DNA of 41,190 nucleotides. Source: Saksenaea vasiformis B4078. Taxonomy: Eukaryota; Mucoromycota; Mucoromycetes; Mucorales; Saksenaeaceae. The stretch is from assembly GCA_000697055.1 (NCBI GenBank), contig JNDT01002415.1:1-41190 (forward strand), written 5' to 3'. The notes beneath the pieces were generated by a model that had not been told where the DNA came from, searched no databases, and was given only the letters and a program-made list of their open reading frames with translations. Below, piece after piece: positions 20,500-31,545 of this stretch; position 1 is the first letter of the stretch, and each line of letters starts with the position of its first letter. Position numbers and translations under genes: made by a program.

Positions 20500-21521
20500 T
20501 CAATGATGATTGTCAGTTTGCTCGAGTGTTAATTGTTCTTTTGGAAAGGAAATTGCGTGATCAGAATGAAACGTATTGCCGTATACTACAGTTACGAGAT
20601 CATCGGCAGCAGAAGTCGCTTCGGCGACAACGAGGGTATCATGAGAAGGCGGGTTACGATTGCTGTGGTTGTCATGTAAGTTTGGACGTTGTACTTTGTA
20701 CTCATTCGGGATTTGATACTCGGTTTGGTTTGACCGCTGTAGATCGATTTGATTTGGTGGTTGTAATTCAACTTGGTTTAGACGTTGCAGCGTGTGTTCG
20801 TTTGGTCGTTGTCTTTTGCCGCTATCTTTTGTGAGAAAATTTACTTCTCTGGACCTAAGTTGAGGGCCCTTCCATTTACTAGCCACCATTTTTAGCGACA
20901 TCTTTGGTCTACTGGATGACTGTCGTTTCTTTAGTCGTCGTGCAAGAACGACGCCGCCAAGTGCCTTAACAAACGGTTAGCATTGGACTCTCGTGGAACA
21001 CGATGTGTTACCAATGCGACTAAAACTACACAGCCAACCATCACAGCTATAATTGGTCCTACATTCGTTGCTCGGGAGTTGTTGGCGTGATTCACTGTTG
21101 GTGTATCTGAGATAGTTGTCGTCGGTGATGTAGTCGATAGGTAAGGAAGAAAGGTTGTAGAAGCCGAATTTATATCTATCACTGTAAATGGACCAGTTTG
21201 AGCGATGCGCCTGCTCGACGTATTTCGATCTGAAGCCACAATGTAGTAACCTGTATCAGGAGGCGCGCGTGTAGACACAATCAATGATACTATACATTCG
21301 GGTGGAGGTCTTGGCATATGATATAGAAGAGCTTCATACGTGCCGTATCCAGAAAGTAGAAATAAAAATAATGTCATTTTGGTATCGGCTTTTGACCATG
21401 TCACATTGAAAGTTGAACCTATCCGTATAACTGCACCGCGTAAATTGCTTGTAAAGACAAAAGAACGAACAAAAGGCAAACAGAAACATAACAGAAGTGA
21501 AAGCAAAGCTTTTTTGGGCAT
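20500..21521 (-). CDS. Kre9/Knh1-like single-pass membrane protein with octapeptide repeats
   Basis: Exon 1 is 21521-21012 and exon 2 20964-20500; the 47-nt intron has a TGCTAAC branch site. 324 residues. Residues 1-20 form a signal peptide. The ectodomain (about 21-130) has the pattern of the fungal Kre9/Knh1 (Ser-Thr-rich GPI-anchored) module, with GSTFNVTWSK, DTGYYIVASD and GPFTV. A Ser/Thr-rich stalk follows, then a transmembrane helix (GPIIAVMVGCVVLVALALGG) that is complete only after splicing, then RRLKKRQSSS as stop-transfer. The cytoplasmic tail has about six tandem 8-residue units, consensus (R/P)xN(Q/E)xxLQ. It probably sits at the cell surface with a role in wall biology or sensing. 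Specific function unknown. Confidence 0.75.
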
Positions 21522-21993
21522 AATAGGTGAAAGAGGAGGAAAAAAAGATGGCTGCTTGTTCCATCATATGTATGTATGTTGTACAGAGCCATCTGGCGCT
21601 AAATAGAGTTCTGAGATGCGCTAATCAGAAGTTCCCCTTCATTATTGCATTGGCCTGTCCTTCTTCCTTTTTTACAAGTTTTGCCCTTATCAAAGATTGA
21701 AGATGGCAGTGCTACAAGCAAGCGGAAGAATACCATATTTGAAGAAATATTTGCGCTGACGCCAAACAAATCTTGCGCAGAGAAGAAGTCAAAACTGCGT
21801 TGCGCTGATACATTCGCTCAGTGCCCAACTAGAATGCGCAAGATGACAGGGTCCTGATGAATATAAGGACTGGATAAATTATGGTCATTACAACCATCAT
21901 TTTTCCCTTCCTTTCTATGCTTCTAAATAACGAAATCTGTAACCTGAAATAGGGAATAAGATGGCTATAAAGTTATATTTACATGCATGGTAG
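21522..21993. other. intergenic, no gene seen
   Basis: Promoter of the Kre9-like gene and 3' flank of the chitinase. Short open frames lack family resemblance. Confidence 0.5.
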
Positions 21994-23427
21994 TTACAGT
22001 CTCATATTGGCCCTCACGTTGTCAAATTGACTCTGCGGATATTCTAAATGATTTGGGATGGAATCACGTTGGTCACCCAAGGCCTGATAAACGGTATGAA
22101 GCAAACTACGCGGATGTTCAGCCTTTGCATCTCCTGAAAGTTCCCAAAACATAGCTCCGCCAAGCTGCCTCTGTTTGATGTAATCGCATTTGGCCTGGAC
22201 GATAGCTGGGCTATCGTATGTCACCAATTCGCGCAAAGAGGGATCATAAGACCATGAAGCCATCTTTTGCCAGTCATGATATTCCGCCGCGCCTGGTTTA
22301 GGCAAGGCCTTGTAATCGTACATCCCTTTTTCCCATGATCCATCGGGTAATCCGCTATAAGGGGTATCCGGGCCTTGTGTATTTGAAAACGCACGGCCAT
22401 AAGCTGGTATACCCAAAACCAGCTTCTGAGGTGGAACAGACTGCATGTAGTGCTCCACAGCTTGGTTGACATGCAGCTTACCCCCGCTGTCATGCAGTGC
22501 TGACTGATGGCCAGCGCAGGAATCCCACGATCCAGCGAAGTCGTATGCCATCAAGTAAAACAAGTCAACATAAGGTTCCATTTCTCGAAGGCGTAAGGTA
22601 CGGTAATGACTTGGTCCACATGGTACGGCGACAGTCAATAAGAGACGTGGTTGATTAGTTTGCTGCAGTCTTTGCTGATACATATCGAGCGCAATCCGAA
22701 CTTCGTAGAGAAGGTGGACGTAGAAAAAGGCTTCTTGGTCATTTTTAGGGAACTCCCAGTCAATATCTACAATGGTGGAGCTGCTTTAATAACCGTAACT
22801 TGTTCATCTGCTTTTCTTTTACCAATGCCATCCAATCCAAGGTCAGCAACATGTTTTACGGCTGTTTCGCAAAATCTTGCTCGTTTTGCCGGGTCGGCTG
22901 CTACCTCAGCGAAATTGGTCGACCAAGTCCATCCTCCGATACTTAGCGAGACTTTCAATTGTCGATGTCGCTGTTTCAGTAGGTACAGCTGCTTGAAGTT
23001 TCCGTACAAATTGCTGCCTTGCTCATTCCAGCTATCAGCTTGTTGATTAATGGTTTGTTCTATTCATTGAAATGAGAAGGCCTCTTATTACTATTAGCTC
23101 TTCCTTATACCTGGAGGGAAATGTTTATCCTTGTCGGCCCACACGTCCTTTTTCCAACATAAGTTACATATTTAGTTGAACTAAACGTAGCTAATGAGAC
23201 TTACGCCCAGTTCAACCGAGCCGTCGGCTTCGCAGCGCGCAAAGGCATACAACATATGAGTTAGCTTATGGCCAGAAGCTGCCAAGTCAATGACATTGTA
23301 ATTGCGTGCATAGATGCTCCTACATGACGAATTTATTATTTCGTTCACTCGTTTAGGGTAGGACAAACCAGTTCGTAAAGTAACCGGCAATGACTTTGCC
23401 ATTCGTCGCAGGTGGAGGTTGGGCCAT
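21994..23427 (-). CDS. GH18 chitinase without signal peptide
   Basis: Hydrolyses beta-1,4 linkages of chitin. Five exons: 23427-23369, 23319-23205, 23147-23111, 23038-22823 and 22766-21994, giving 399 residues. The protein starts MAQPPPATNGKVIAGYFTNW, already in the first beta strand of the TIM barrel, so there is no signal peptide or transmembrane segment. Substrate motif SIGG is at 103-106. The catalytic DGIDIDWE is at 140-147, with Glu 147 the proton donor; its second Asp codon is created by splicing of the 22767-22822 intron. Later conserved segments are YLMAYDFAGSWD, GIPAYGRAF and GGAMFWELSGD. There is no carbohydrate-binding module. An intracellular or unconventionally exported wall-remodelling or autolytic role is inferred. 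Exon 3 is only 37 nt. Confidence 0.95.
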
Positions 23428-23998
23428 GAGAAAAAAGAAATGAGTTCACAAGATGCCTAGGCCCGTACCACATGTCTCCAAATGTGAAGTTATTTATAGG
23501 CGTGCGGAGAATCGACAATGATGATGATATATCAATTTGCTTGGAAGCTCAGTATAAAGAACACCCCTTTATTTATGATGTGGAATGTGCAATTCGTATG
23601 TACCTCGGAAAAGAAACGCGCAGGATAATGCGCCTCTCTTGGTGCAGCGGTAATTACATCTCGGAAATGGGATGTGGATATTCTAGGCATTACAGTTCTT
23701 TAAATGCACCGAAGATTTGCTTGCGATACCTTTTGGTGTTCATACCAGCTTGATGGAGAACAATTCTAATATTTTCTTCGTTAGTCAGACGCATCGATTG
23801 ATTAAGAAAAACAACGTTTTGGGTCGACTCCCAATTGTTGAAGCTCAAAATGATCTGCCTTTTTTGTTCTGTACTTGATGTTAAATGCGGTGGAAAATAA
23901 ATTTTGGCCTTTTTTTTTTGTTCTGTCTCCTACGGCATACTATCAGAGGCATCACCTTACATGCATACGAGATTGTTATAACACAAGTTCATCTAGCA
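23428..23998. other. intergenic; chitinase promoter
   Basis: Contains the chitinase TATA box and a T9 run near 23911. No gene recognised; an open plus-strand frame at 23472-23753 has no family resemblance. Confidence 0.5.
23491..23500 (-). promoter_or_regulatory. TATA box of chitinase gene
   Basis: On the minus strand CCTATAAATA lies 64 bp upstream of the ATG at 23427. An out-of-frame ATG about 45 bp upstream of the start is close enough to the TATA box that it probably precedes the transcription start. Confidence 0.55.
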
Positions 23999-26808
23999 TC
24001 AACGACGAAAAGTCCTAATATAACCTGTGCGCTCTCCAATAACATCGCCATCCAGGTCCTGCAACCCTCTTAAAAAATCACCCATCAAATCGCCATGATC
24101 CACTTCGTCCCTACTGGTACCGGGAAGCGACCGCGTGTCAATGCAAATGGATGCTGGACGTCTAACGCCATCAAAGGAGACTCTGTCTTGAATGCTGATC
24201 ATCGTAGGAGGTCGTGCAACCACGTTAGTTCTCTTTTTAGTCAATGTTGATGTGGTACTCAATGACCTAGCCAATTTGGGCGTATCAGCTAATGCCAAAT
24301 TTTCATGTCTCTTATCGGGCATCTTCGCAGTAAGACTGCCGTGCACTGTTGATGTCTCTATTTCCTTCTCAAATGCAAGTGCGGGAAGTGGTGTCGAATT
24401 GGAAAGAGTGGGAAACGTTGTGGATACGATAGGTTGTGTGAATCCAAGAGCTCCACTTTTTGGAGGTGGTGATGTTGCGGATGTACGGGAACTTGATGAG
24501 GAGGAGGGTGATGAAGTAAACGATGGTTCTAATGGCTGTCTACCGTGAACCATCCAGTCATTTGAAATATCCCAACTTTTGCGGTTTTCACGAGGATTTG
24601 GAAGTACAATAGGTGGACGTATCACGACGCTAGGTGTAAGAGAATTGCGACGGATGACTTCTTCGTCTAATAGATCGTCATCAGCTGGTGTCTGTGAGAT
24701 GGAAGAAGTTGGTTCGGTTAGGCCGGGTAAATCAGCACTCTGTGATTTTCGATGACGAAGAATCCGGGCACTTGAATGCTGGAAAGTCGACGGTACGCTT
24801 GCTAGCATGGCTCTTCCAGGAGTAGGGCTGTGCTGGGATGTCATAGAGACGGATCGATAATGTGAAGGAGATTGTGATGGACGGGTGGTACTAGAGGGCA
24901 AAGATTTATGTGAAGAAAATACAGGGGGACCAAATGATGTTGGACGTGCAGCTGACGATGTAGAAGTGGTGGAGAGTGTAGATATACCAGAACTAGCGTC
25001 GAGTAACGACAAAGGATCACCTTTAAGGAATTCAATGGCTGTCTTCAGCGTAACCAAGGCAAAGCTAATAGGCAAATCGGTTTTACTCAATAAGACTAAC
25101 ATCCTGAGCACACAAACCTGTGTTCCGATCGTTGGATGTGTGACAGACGGAAATGTTCCATGTAAAATGCTAAACTGGCAATGCGCGAAATTCGACTATG
25201 AGCAAGTACGTATGACAGCAATGGAATCATTTCATCGGTGGTGACAGATAGATCTACCATATGCTTTAAATATCCTAGTATTCCTTAAAGGGCGTTTACC
25301 ACCGTGATGAGGACCAACTGAAGCGTTTCGCGCGTATTTATCAACAGCAGCTGTAATATGGTCCAACGTTTCTTTTACACATACGAGTTTTTCCAGAGGA
25401 GTAAACGCTGGTTGGTCATGTGCATTGGAATGCGTTCCAAGATTTTCTGATCTAAACGTGGCCGTAGGCAACTGTGCGCCAGGGTCGACTCTTCGCAAAC
25501 ATGAGATGGCTTCTGTGAACGATGATAGTGGCATTTCTGCAATAGCTTGACTGACCGCATATCGGTTAAGCGTTATAGAATCTTTTGCATAGGCACTGCA
25601 TATGGAATCCAGGTAACCATCCTGAGACTGCAACATCGATCGCAAAGATTGTACCCAGATTTTGTCATGCAAAAGTCCCATCACAACGCTATATCACAAG
25701 ATCAGAAGATCATTATGCAGTGAATCACGCCTACTTTTCCACCAGCTCCAAGAAATGGTCATGTTCAGACTGGATCCGGCACGCATCGCGAAGAAGTTTA
25801 TTTCTTTGTAGAATGGTCTGAGCGCTGTTAGTGACGATAAGGTTAATTTGTGTCGTTAGTACCTTGTACGCCTTGACATAAATGTGCTGGATTTTTTCAA
25901 CTGTATAGTTATTGAATCCTCGGATATATACATAGGTTTCCACGAATTCTTGGACTGTCAGTTGTAACTCGTCAATCGCTTCCGTGTTTTCGGGAAACAT
26001 GTTGAGAAAATCGAGATCTCTATGTACGTGCGGAGATAGTTTGCTATTTCGCAGGTCTCAACAAGTACTTACGATTTTGAGTTCCGAATTGTTGGGATAG
26101 AAATAGTATTTGCGCAGTGGTGATGTTGCTACGGAACAAGTCAATACTAGCATATATAGCACATACTTTCAACCTACTGGAGGCTCTCCTTCCAAAGGTC
26201 TCTCTATCATGAGGACACGGATCTTTTTATCAGAAATATAAACCCATTCTTCGGACATAACATGGACGGTTCGTGGTTCTTTGAAGCCTGTTCAGCCGAC
26301 AAACAGACGATTAGGTTAAGGGGGGCATCGACGGATGAATCCTACATTTCAGTTACCAGAGATACTACTAATGATCGGATATTCGATTGAAATTACTTTT
26401 CCGTTTGATGCTTGATATTGACCTCGATAATATGGAGAGGCATTGTAAGAATGCGTTTCTACAAAGATACCTGATTAAAACATAAAGAAACAAACATCTG
26501 ACAATACCAATAAAGTCTTTTGTAAGGACTAAGCCTTCGAGCGAGCGTGAATGAGGAATACAGACGACGGAGGAACGGGAAAAGATCTGGTTGAAATGGG
26601 AGCGAATGTAACGATAGAAGCGGTTATCTTCGAGTTCTTCGGGTTCCAGTGAAATAGTTTGTTGGGGTGTGGATAAGGTGGCGATAGACGTAGGGCGGGA
26701 TCGTGAAGAGCTGGAGGACGTAGGTGATGGATTAGGCGATGCTCTGGATTGAATCATGGAGGCGAGAATGGGGTATGATGGTTCTCGTGGACTGCGTTGT
26801 TGCTCCAT
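23999..26808 (-). CDS. VPS9-domain protein, probable Rab5/Vps21-type GEF
   Basis: VPS9 domains exchange GDP on Rab5-class GTPases at endosomes. Eight exons: 26808-26508, 26470-26357, 26287-26178, 26128-26073, 26019-25735, 25688-25300, 25253-25118 and 25064-23999, giving 818 residues with all phases closing. The N-terminus is Ser-rich and then reads EDNRFYRYIRSHFNQIF. A conserved N-terminal module (VHVMSEEWVYISDKKIRVLM) precedes a helical bundle and the VPS9 core: PLEKLVCVKETLDHI, then TTDEMIPLLSYVLAHS (the Asp and Pro-Leu positions that contact Rab switch regions) and ALVTLKTAIEFL. The last 350 residues are Ser/Pro-rich and look disordered and phosphorylatable. Introns are short, one only 37 nt. 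The upstream CT-rich strand (26878-26935) is probable promoter. Confidence 0.88.
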
Positions 26809-26997
26809 GTACTCTCTCTTTTTCTTTATACCGTTCTTTAAAAAAGATGCAAAAGCAAAAGACATGGGAATGCTTAATGCAAAGAAAGAGGAAGAGAAGA
26901 GGAAGAAGAAGAAGAAGAACAAGAGCAAGAAAGGGGTTATTCTCTTCAGCGGCGAGTCACACAAAAGCTGCTCAACAGTACTGTTTATTAAATGCCA

Positions 26998-27163
26998 TTT
27001 TACGCTACTCTAAATAAATTATGCGTCCATGGAGAGCCAAGTTTGCACTGAGAGAAAAATAAAATATACAGTCATTGGTTAATGAATTGGCAACCAAATC
27101 ATACGTTTACTTACATCAACTTGACCCCAAGATGGACGCATAATTTATTAGAGCAGCATAAAA
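26998..27163. mobile_element. MITE-like element with about 33-bp terminal inverted repeats
   Basis: The left end (26998-27030) and the reverse complement of the right end (27132-27163) agree at all but two substitutions and one A indel. Both read TTTTAxGCTxCTCTAA followed by ATAAATTATGCGTCCAT or TAAATTATGCGTCCAT. Weaker similarity continues inward for about 20 bp (GCCAAGTTTG versus GTCAAGTTG). The 166-bp size and absence of coding sequence fit a non-autonomous DNA transposon. No certain target-site duplication was seen. Confidence 0.7.
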
Positions 27164-27211
27164 AATCATTCGCGGTTAGTAAATGGAAGACGTTTTGGTT
27201 TCTTTTTACTT

Positions 27212-27316
27212 AACCCCCCGAAGGGCACTCCTGCCGTTCGACAGGGGCCTGCCCCGCACCTTGACCGGTGAGGACGGCGAGATGGAATCGGCACGGCTTG
27301 TGGCCGGCTTTGGGAG
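27212..27316. other. GC-rich islet of unknown origin
   Basis: About 105 bp of strongly GC-rich sequence (CCCCCCGAAGGGCACTCCTG ... GGCCGGCTTTGGGAGC) in AT-rich surroundings. It lies 50 bp from the MITE. On the minus strand it is open and ends in a stop (TAA at 27212-27210). It is not a recognisable tRNA or rRNA. It might be a fragment of another genome repeat or a structured RNA. Confidence 0.5.
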
Positions 27317-27618
27317 CTACTCACCAGGAGTCTAAACAATAAACCGTAAGACATGAGTCATCCTGCATGTATAGTCAATCCCAGTACGTACCGGGGATGT
27401 AATAAATGAAAACAGAGCCAAGGAAAAGAAAAAAAGAACCACGCGTTCCTTTAAATACGAAATATGCTTACGCCTTCTGGTAGAGTTGTGACATTGAGAC
27501 ATTTCCCTTGTCTTGAAACATTTTTACTGCTTTCCGAAAGAATACCGAAAAACCATCACTGAAAGCGCTTTAATGCCAAAAAAAAAAACGATGTTCTTGC
27601 TTCCGTAGAACGTCTTCC

Positions 27619-29945
27619 TTATCTTGGGACGTTTTTACTGCTTTCCGAGAGGGAGTTGACACTGTCGGAATCGTCTGCGTAACCTTTTACTACTGTATGT
27701 GTACAGTACAAGCGAGAAATGATCGCAAAATTGTAATTCGTGCAGAGGTCTTCAATCGTTTTTAAATCGAAAAAGGAGCCTACCACAACCATTTTCTTCC
27801 CCCGTTCTTGCTTCAAATTGGTTATGGGTCGACACTGTGAATCATATAATTGTGGTCGTCCTTCCTTGGAGCCAAAAAGCTCGTAGTCCACTGCAGCATC
27901 GAAACAAAGAGGAGGCACTCTGGAAGGACCAATTATAGGGGAGATTGCCCTCGTCAACGCATGATAATTCGTAATGTTCAAAACACTATTCGTCAACACC
28001 ACGAAAGACAACGCGTAACCCGGCGTTGCCATTATCGTCTTCTTGCTGACAACATACGGTCGCAGATTGTTGATCAATTTCTGGACAACCGACATTTCTT
28101 CCTGCGATAATTCTGTACCCTTCCGGCTTTTTCGGATTTCGTCCACGGAGATGTTAGTGTCTGAAAGTAAAAGCCTCTTGATGAGGCCCTTCATTCTATT
28201 CAGCCGCTTCTGTGTCGGTTATTCTCTTGTATGGTCACCAACAGACACATCTTCTACAATCCTTTGTTATTTTCCTCAGCGATTTTTTCGATCATATCGA
28301 TGATTTCATCTGTGGAGAGTCCTGCGTGAATGAGCTTTTCTGCAACGACTTCTTTCTATTGCATTGAGAGACCGGTGATGTCATATGTATTTTCCATGTC
28401 ACTTTCTTCCTTGCTCATTACCTGTTTGATGTCAACTGAGAAAGGATTGAACAAATACACATTTCTTACTTAGCATGGCTCTTTTTCTGGGCGTTTGATC
28501 GCAAATGATTTTGCCATCTAATTCTGATAGCATCCAGCTGTCTCTATGATTCAGATATCTTCGTCTGCCATTTATTTCGCTCTTCGCGAATTTGAGTATT
28601 TCCGAGATGGTGTTGGCATTTTGATAAAAGCTTCCTTTCTTGGTGCAAATGGTGTCGCTGGATTGCTCGCGTATCACTTTTTTTAGACTCTTCCTTCTTA
28701 TTCTTTTTTTCCCTCAACTATACGAGCAACAAGTTCCTTGTATTTTACTTTTTTTTTTGTTGCCAGCCATAAACGCGGTAGTGTTCGGATTAACTTCCCC
28801 ATAGAGTTGCTTAGGAGCTCTCCGTAGGTCCATATATACTGTAGATTGACATAATATTGTTTGATCTGATCGAGGATCATGTTACTTAAGCCTTTAAGGC
28901 TCCTTAGACATTGACTGGATAGATTATCAGAAGCTAATTCTGCCCATGAAGAATGGCTTTTCCTGATTGCATCCTCGCTACTGTTATCTGTAGGGTAACG
29001 CGCATAAATGGCTTGGATGTGGTCTCGAGACAACGGATCGAGTCGGTCTTATCTGTTGTCATCTGGTGTATATCGACCAATGGCGAAGAATTTCAGCGTT
29101 CCACCTTGACCTAGGCAGCTGCGGTCTCGTATGGCGGATTCAGGTATGAAGTCTGTAACTGCAACGCTTTCACTGTCGCTACCGCCTGTGGCATACCGTA
29201 TCATCAATCCGCGCACAATGGCGCTTAGCTCGAAGATGTTGTCAGCCATTTCTGTTGCTGCTGAAGAAATACGATGCATGAAGATAGCTTGTATCTCCTG
29301 CGCCATATCGCGCCGTAAGATACTCTTTACAAGGACAGTTATCGTACGATACTATGGTTCTTGCTCTTCTTCTGCTTTCGGTCTCACGATAGGCTGGACA
29401 TCTTGCATGATGGTATCAAAGTTTTTCTTCGCGTATTCTCGCCACATTTTGCCGAAATCCGCATTTCGGAGCGCCTGGCGCGTGCTACCTTCAGGAGCAC
29501 AGCTAAGCTCATCAGCCAGTTCGAACGTGCCTCTTGGGACGCGCCTTGCCTCCCTTAGATCCTCCCATAATCTTTTTCTTTTCTTTTCTATTTCCGCTTC
29601 TGGATTCTTCTTTGGGTCCTTGTTCTCTACTGTTCTAGAGATATTGCAAATTAGCCTTCGTGATTTGCTGGCAAAGGCAGCGTTTAGTTTTTCTTCCACT
29701 TCGTCGAGATCCATTGTTGGATAAAACTTGTGCGTTTTCGGCATTGCAAGGAGGATGACAAAGAAAGTAGACGTAAGAATTTCGTGATTTATTTGAGCCT
29801 CTTCGACCGTCACATTAGCAGACCCATGTAACGTGGAGCGAATTCTGGTTTTCCTGTTTAACTTTTTAAGAGTTATGTCATATGGTATATACTCTTCACC
29901 ATGTTTCAAAGTAATCCCCAAGATAAGAAAGCTTATGAAAATAAG
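27619..29945 (-). pseudogene. multiply broken gene of unknown family, possibly mobile-element derived
   Basis: A 2.3-kb minus-strand coding relic. The first part (about 29945-28698) stays in a single frame but is cut by in-frame stops near 29350 and 29049; coding-like sequence resumes in the same frame after each (ITVLVKSILRRDMAQEIQAI; DHIQAIYARYPTD). A frame change near 28690 leads to 28677-28432, then a further shift gives KLIHAGLSTDEIIDMIEKIA with internal stops. A final long open part (28194-27619) contains VVQKLINNLRPYVVSKKTIM, ATPGYALSFVV, RPQLYDSQCRPI and GKKMVVVGSFFDLKTI. No introns, catalytic motif or zinc finger is obvious. I do not recognise the family. Even spacing of lesions points to relaxed selection over the whole length. 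Confidence 0.6.
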
Positions 29946-30844
29946 TTAAATCTATATGTTCAAACATGTCTATGCTAAAACAGAAGTTGGGATGGTCAAG
30001 TTTTCAGGAACGTCCGAAACTTGAGTGAATTCAAGAGTATCTGTACATCACATATCGTTTCTTTCAAACGATCGCGTGTTTTTAAACCGGTGATGCTCGG
30101 ATATCGCACGCTTACTTCTCATCTTGCAGATCGGAAGTGCTTTGTGTATACGGTACTTATGGATGTCCCGCTTAAAATAGCTACACTATCTAACCGATAC
30201 ATCTCGCGAACCTCTATATCACTATGGGAAGCTAACTTAACTGTGGCAAAATCATCAAAACACCTTAAAAATATTGTGAGGGTCTTCCAAAAAAACACCA
30301 AAATATAAGGTCTCTCCAATTTCTTTCTCCAGTGTACAGTCTACGGTTGAAACATTAGCTAGCTGTTGGTTGCTTTGCCACAATTTGAATACTATACAAG
30401 ACATTAAATCTCTGCGAGAAAACGCTTAGTTTAGTCCATCAAATGCCTAACATTGATCTACCGCGGTGATCAAGGCATTACAGTGCCTCCCTTGTTAATT
30501 CAGGTCTCGAACCTTCCATCCCTTGGCTATTTTCGGCATTATCGCTGTGACCAAAGAAACACTTCTAATAATTTTCATTCTCCCACTAACAGCAATATTC
30601 AATGTGTTTTGGAGGGTTGAAAAAAAATCGCGGACCCTTTTGCGAGGCATAAATTTACACATCAGAGAACTCTGACCATTTCTATCCCAATGTTTTATTG
30701 TTTTGGAAGAGTATGAAGTAATAAAAGGCCGAGAGTGGCTATCCTACCATACTTAATGGAGATCCTTCCTCAGTTTGCGGAGATGATTCTTCAGGTTTCC
30801 AATCTACAGGTGAACCGCGGTGACCTTTTCCTTTATTTCATCCC
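29946..30844. other. gene-poor; possible upstream remnant of the minus-strand relic
   Basis: The minus-strand stretch 30319-30119 (KLASHSDIEVREMYRLDSVA) could be the 5' end of the relic that follows. It is interrupted by stops and frame changes. The rest shows nothing recognisable. Confidence 0.3.
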
Positions 30845-31545
30845 TCACCTATTTTCAAGTTTTGCACTGTTACGAAGGCCTTGAATTAAAAGGGGAGAAA
30901 CTGTACCAGCTTGGCGGCTCGGATCAGGACGCACTCTTGTCAATCTGGAGAACTGAGTAGCAACTCTATTGTTGAAAGAAGATGATAAGTTCAAACTTCC
31001 CTTTGACGTGAATTGTGGGTACAAAATCCAAGCTGAGGCTTTCACGATGGGAACGTGCCGTATCCTCTATTTCTACTGGGTCGCTTCGTTCTTATTTGAA
31101 TATACTTTGTTCCAAACAATCGACAGTTGTCGCCTTGCCTACAATGTGCGCTTCCAGATACTCGCACTTTTACCACTGCGGAAGTTGCTGCTTTGCATTC
31201 TGGATACCTGTAAGTATTGGTAACAGAAAGCTTCTTTATCAATGTCGGATTCCATTGCTGCACGATATCTCTCATCAGTGACGCTCCTTTTTTAATATTC
31301 GTAGTGAAATGCCGTTCAAACCTTCTTTGATTTCTTTCTAAGCAGCTTGGGTTTCTAAGCAAGTTCGACTTGACTGGACTTTTGCTTCCAAGAATCTCGA
31401 CCTGGCCATTTGTAGGAGACGATCTCTGAGCTCCAAAGAGGCAACTTTCGATTTATACGCCTTATAGTCAGGTAAGGCGTATCCTTGTTGCCTTTGAGAC
31501 TGCATTCACCTTGCTGCGGTGTGACATACCATTTATCACTCACGT
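30845..31545 (-). pseudogene. decayed minus-strand coding remnant, family unknown
   Basis: Coding-like segments change frame several times in 700 bp: DYKAYKSKVASLELRDRLLQ-like sequence near 31380-31475 (a stop codon sits at the D), LEAHIVGKATTVDCLEQSIF near 31110-31170, SLSLDFVPTIHVKGKFELII near 30985-31045, and SLNLSSSFNNRVATQFSRL near 30930-30990 in another frame. No catalytic motif is evident and I cannot name the family. Confidence 0.35.

Larger units (their letters stand above)
26809..27618. other. intergenic with MITE and GC-rich islet
   Basis: Contains the VPS9 gene promoter, a MITE-like element and a GC-rich islet, listed separately. No protein gene recognised. Confidence 0.6.

Noticed and set aside
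26073..26128. Frame conflict in the VPS9 gene (an alternative reading ITTAQILFLSQQFGTQN)
   Set aside because: Introns 26129-26177 and 26020-26072 give a single consistent frame through this exon; the alternative frame needs a frameshift.
27212..27316. tRNA or rRNA fragment in the GC-rich islet
   Set aside because: A TTCGA is present, but no cloverleaf arms or known rRNA core could be traced.
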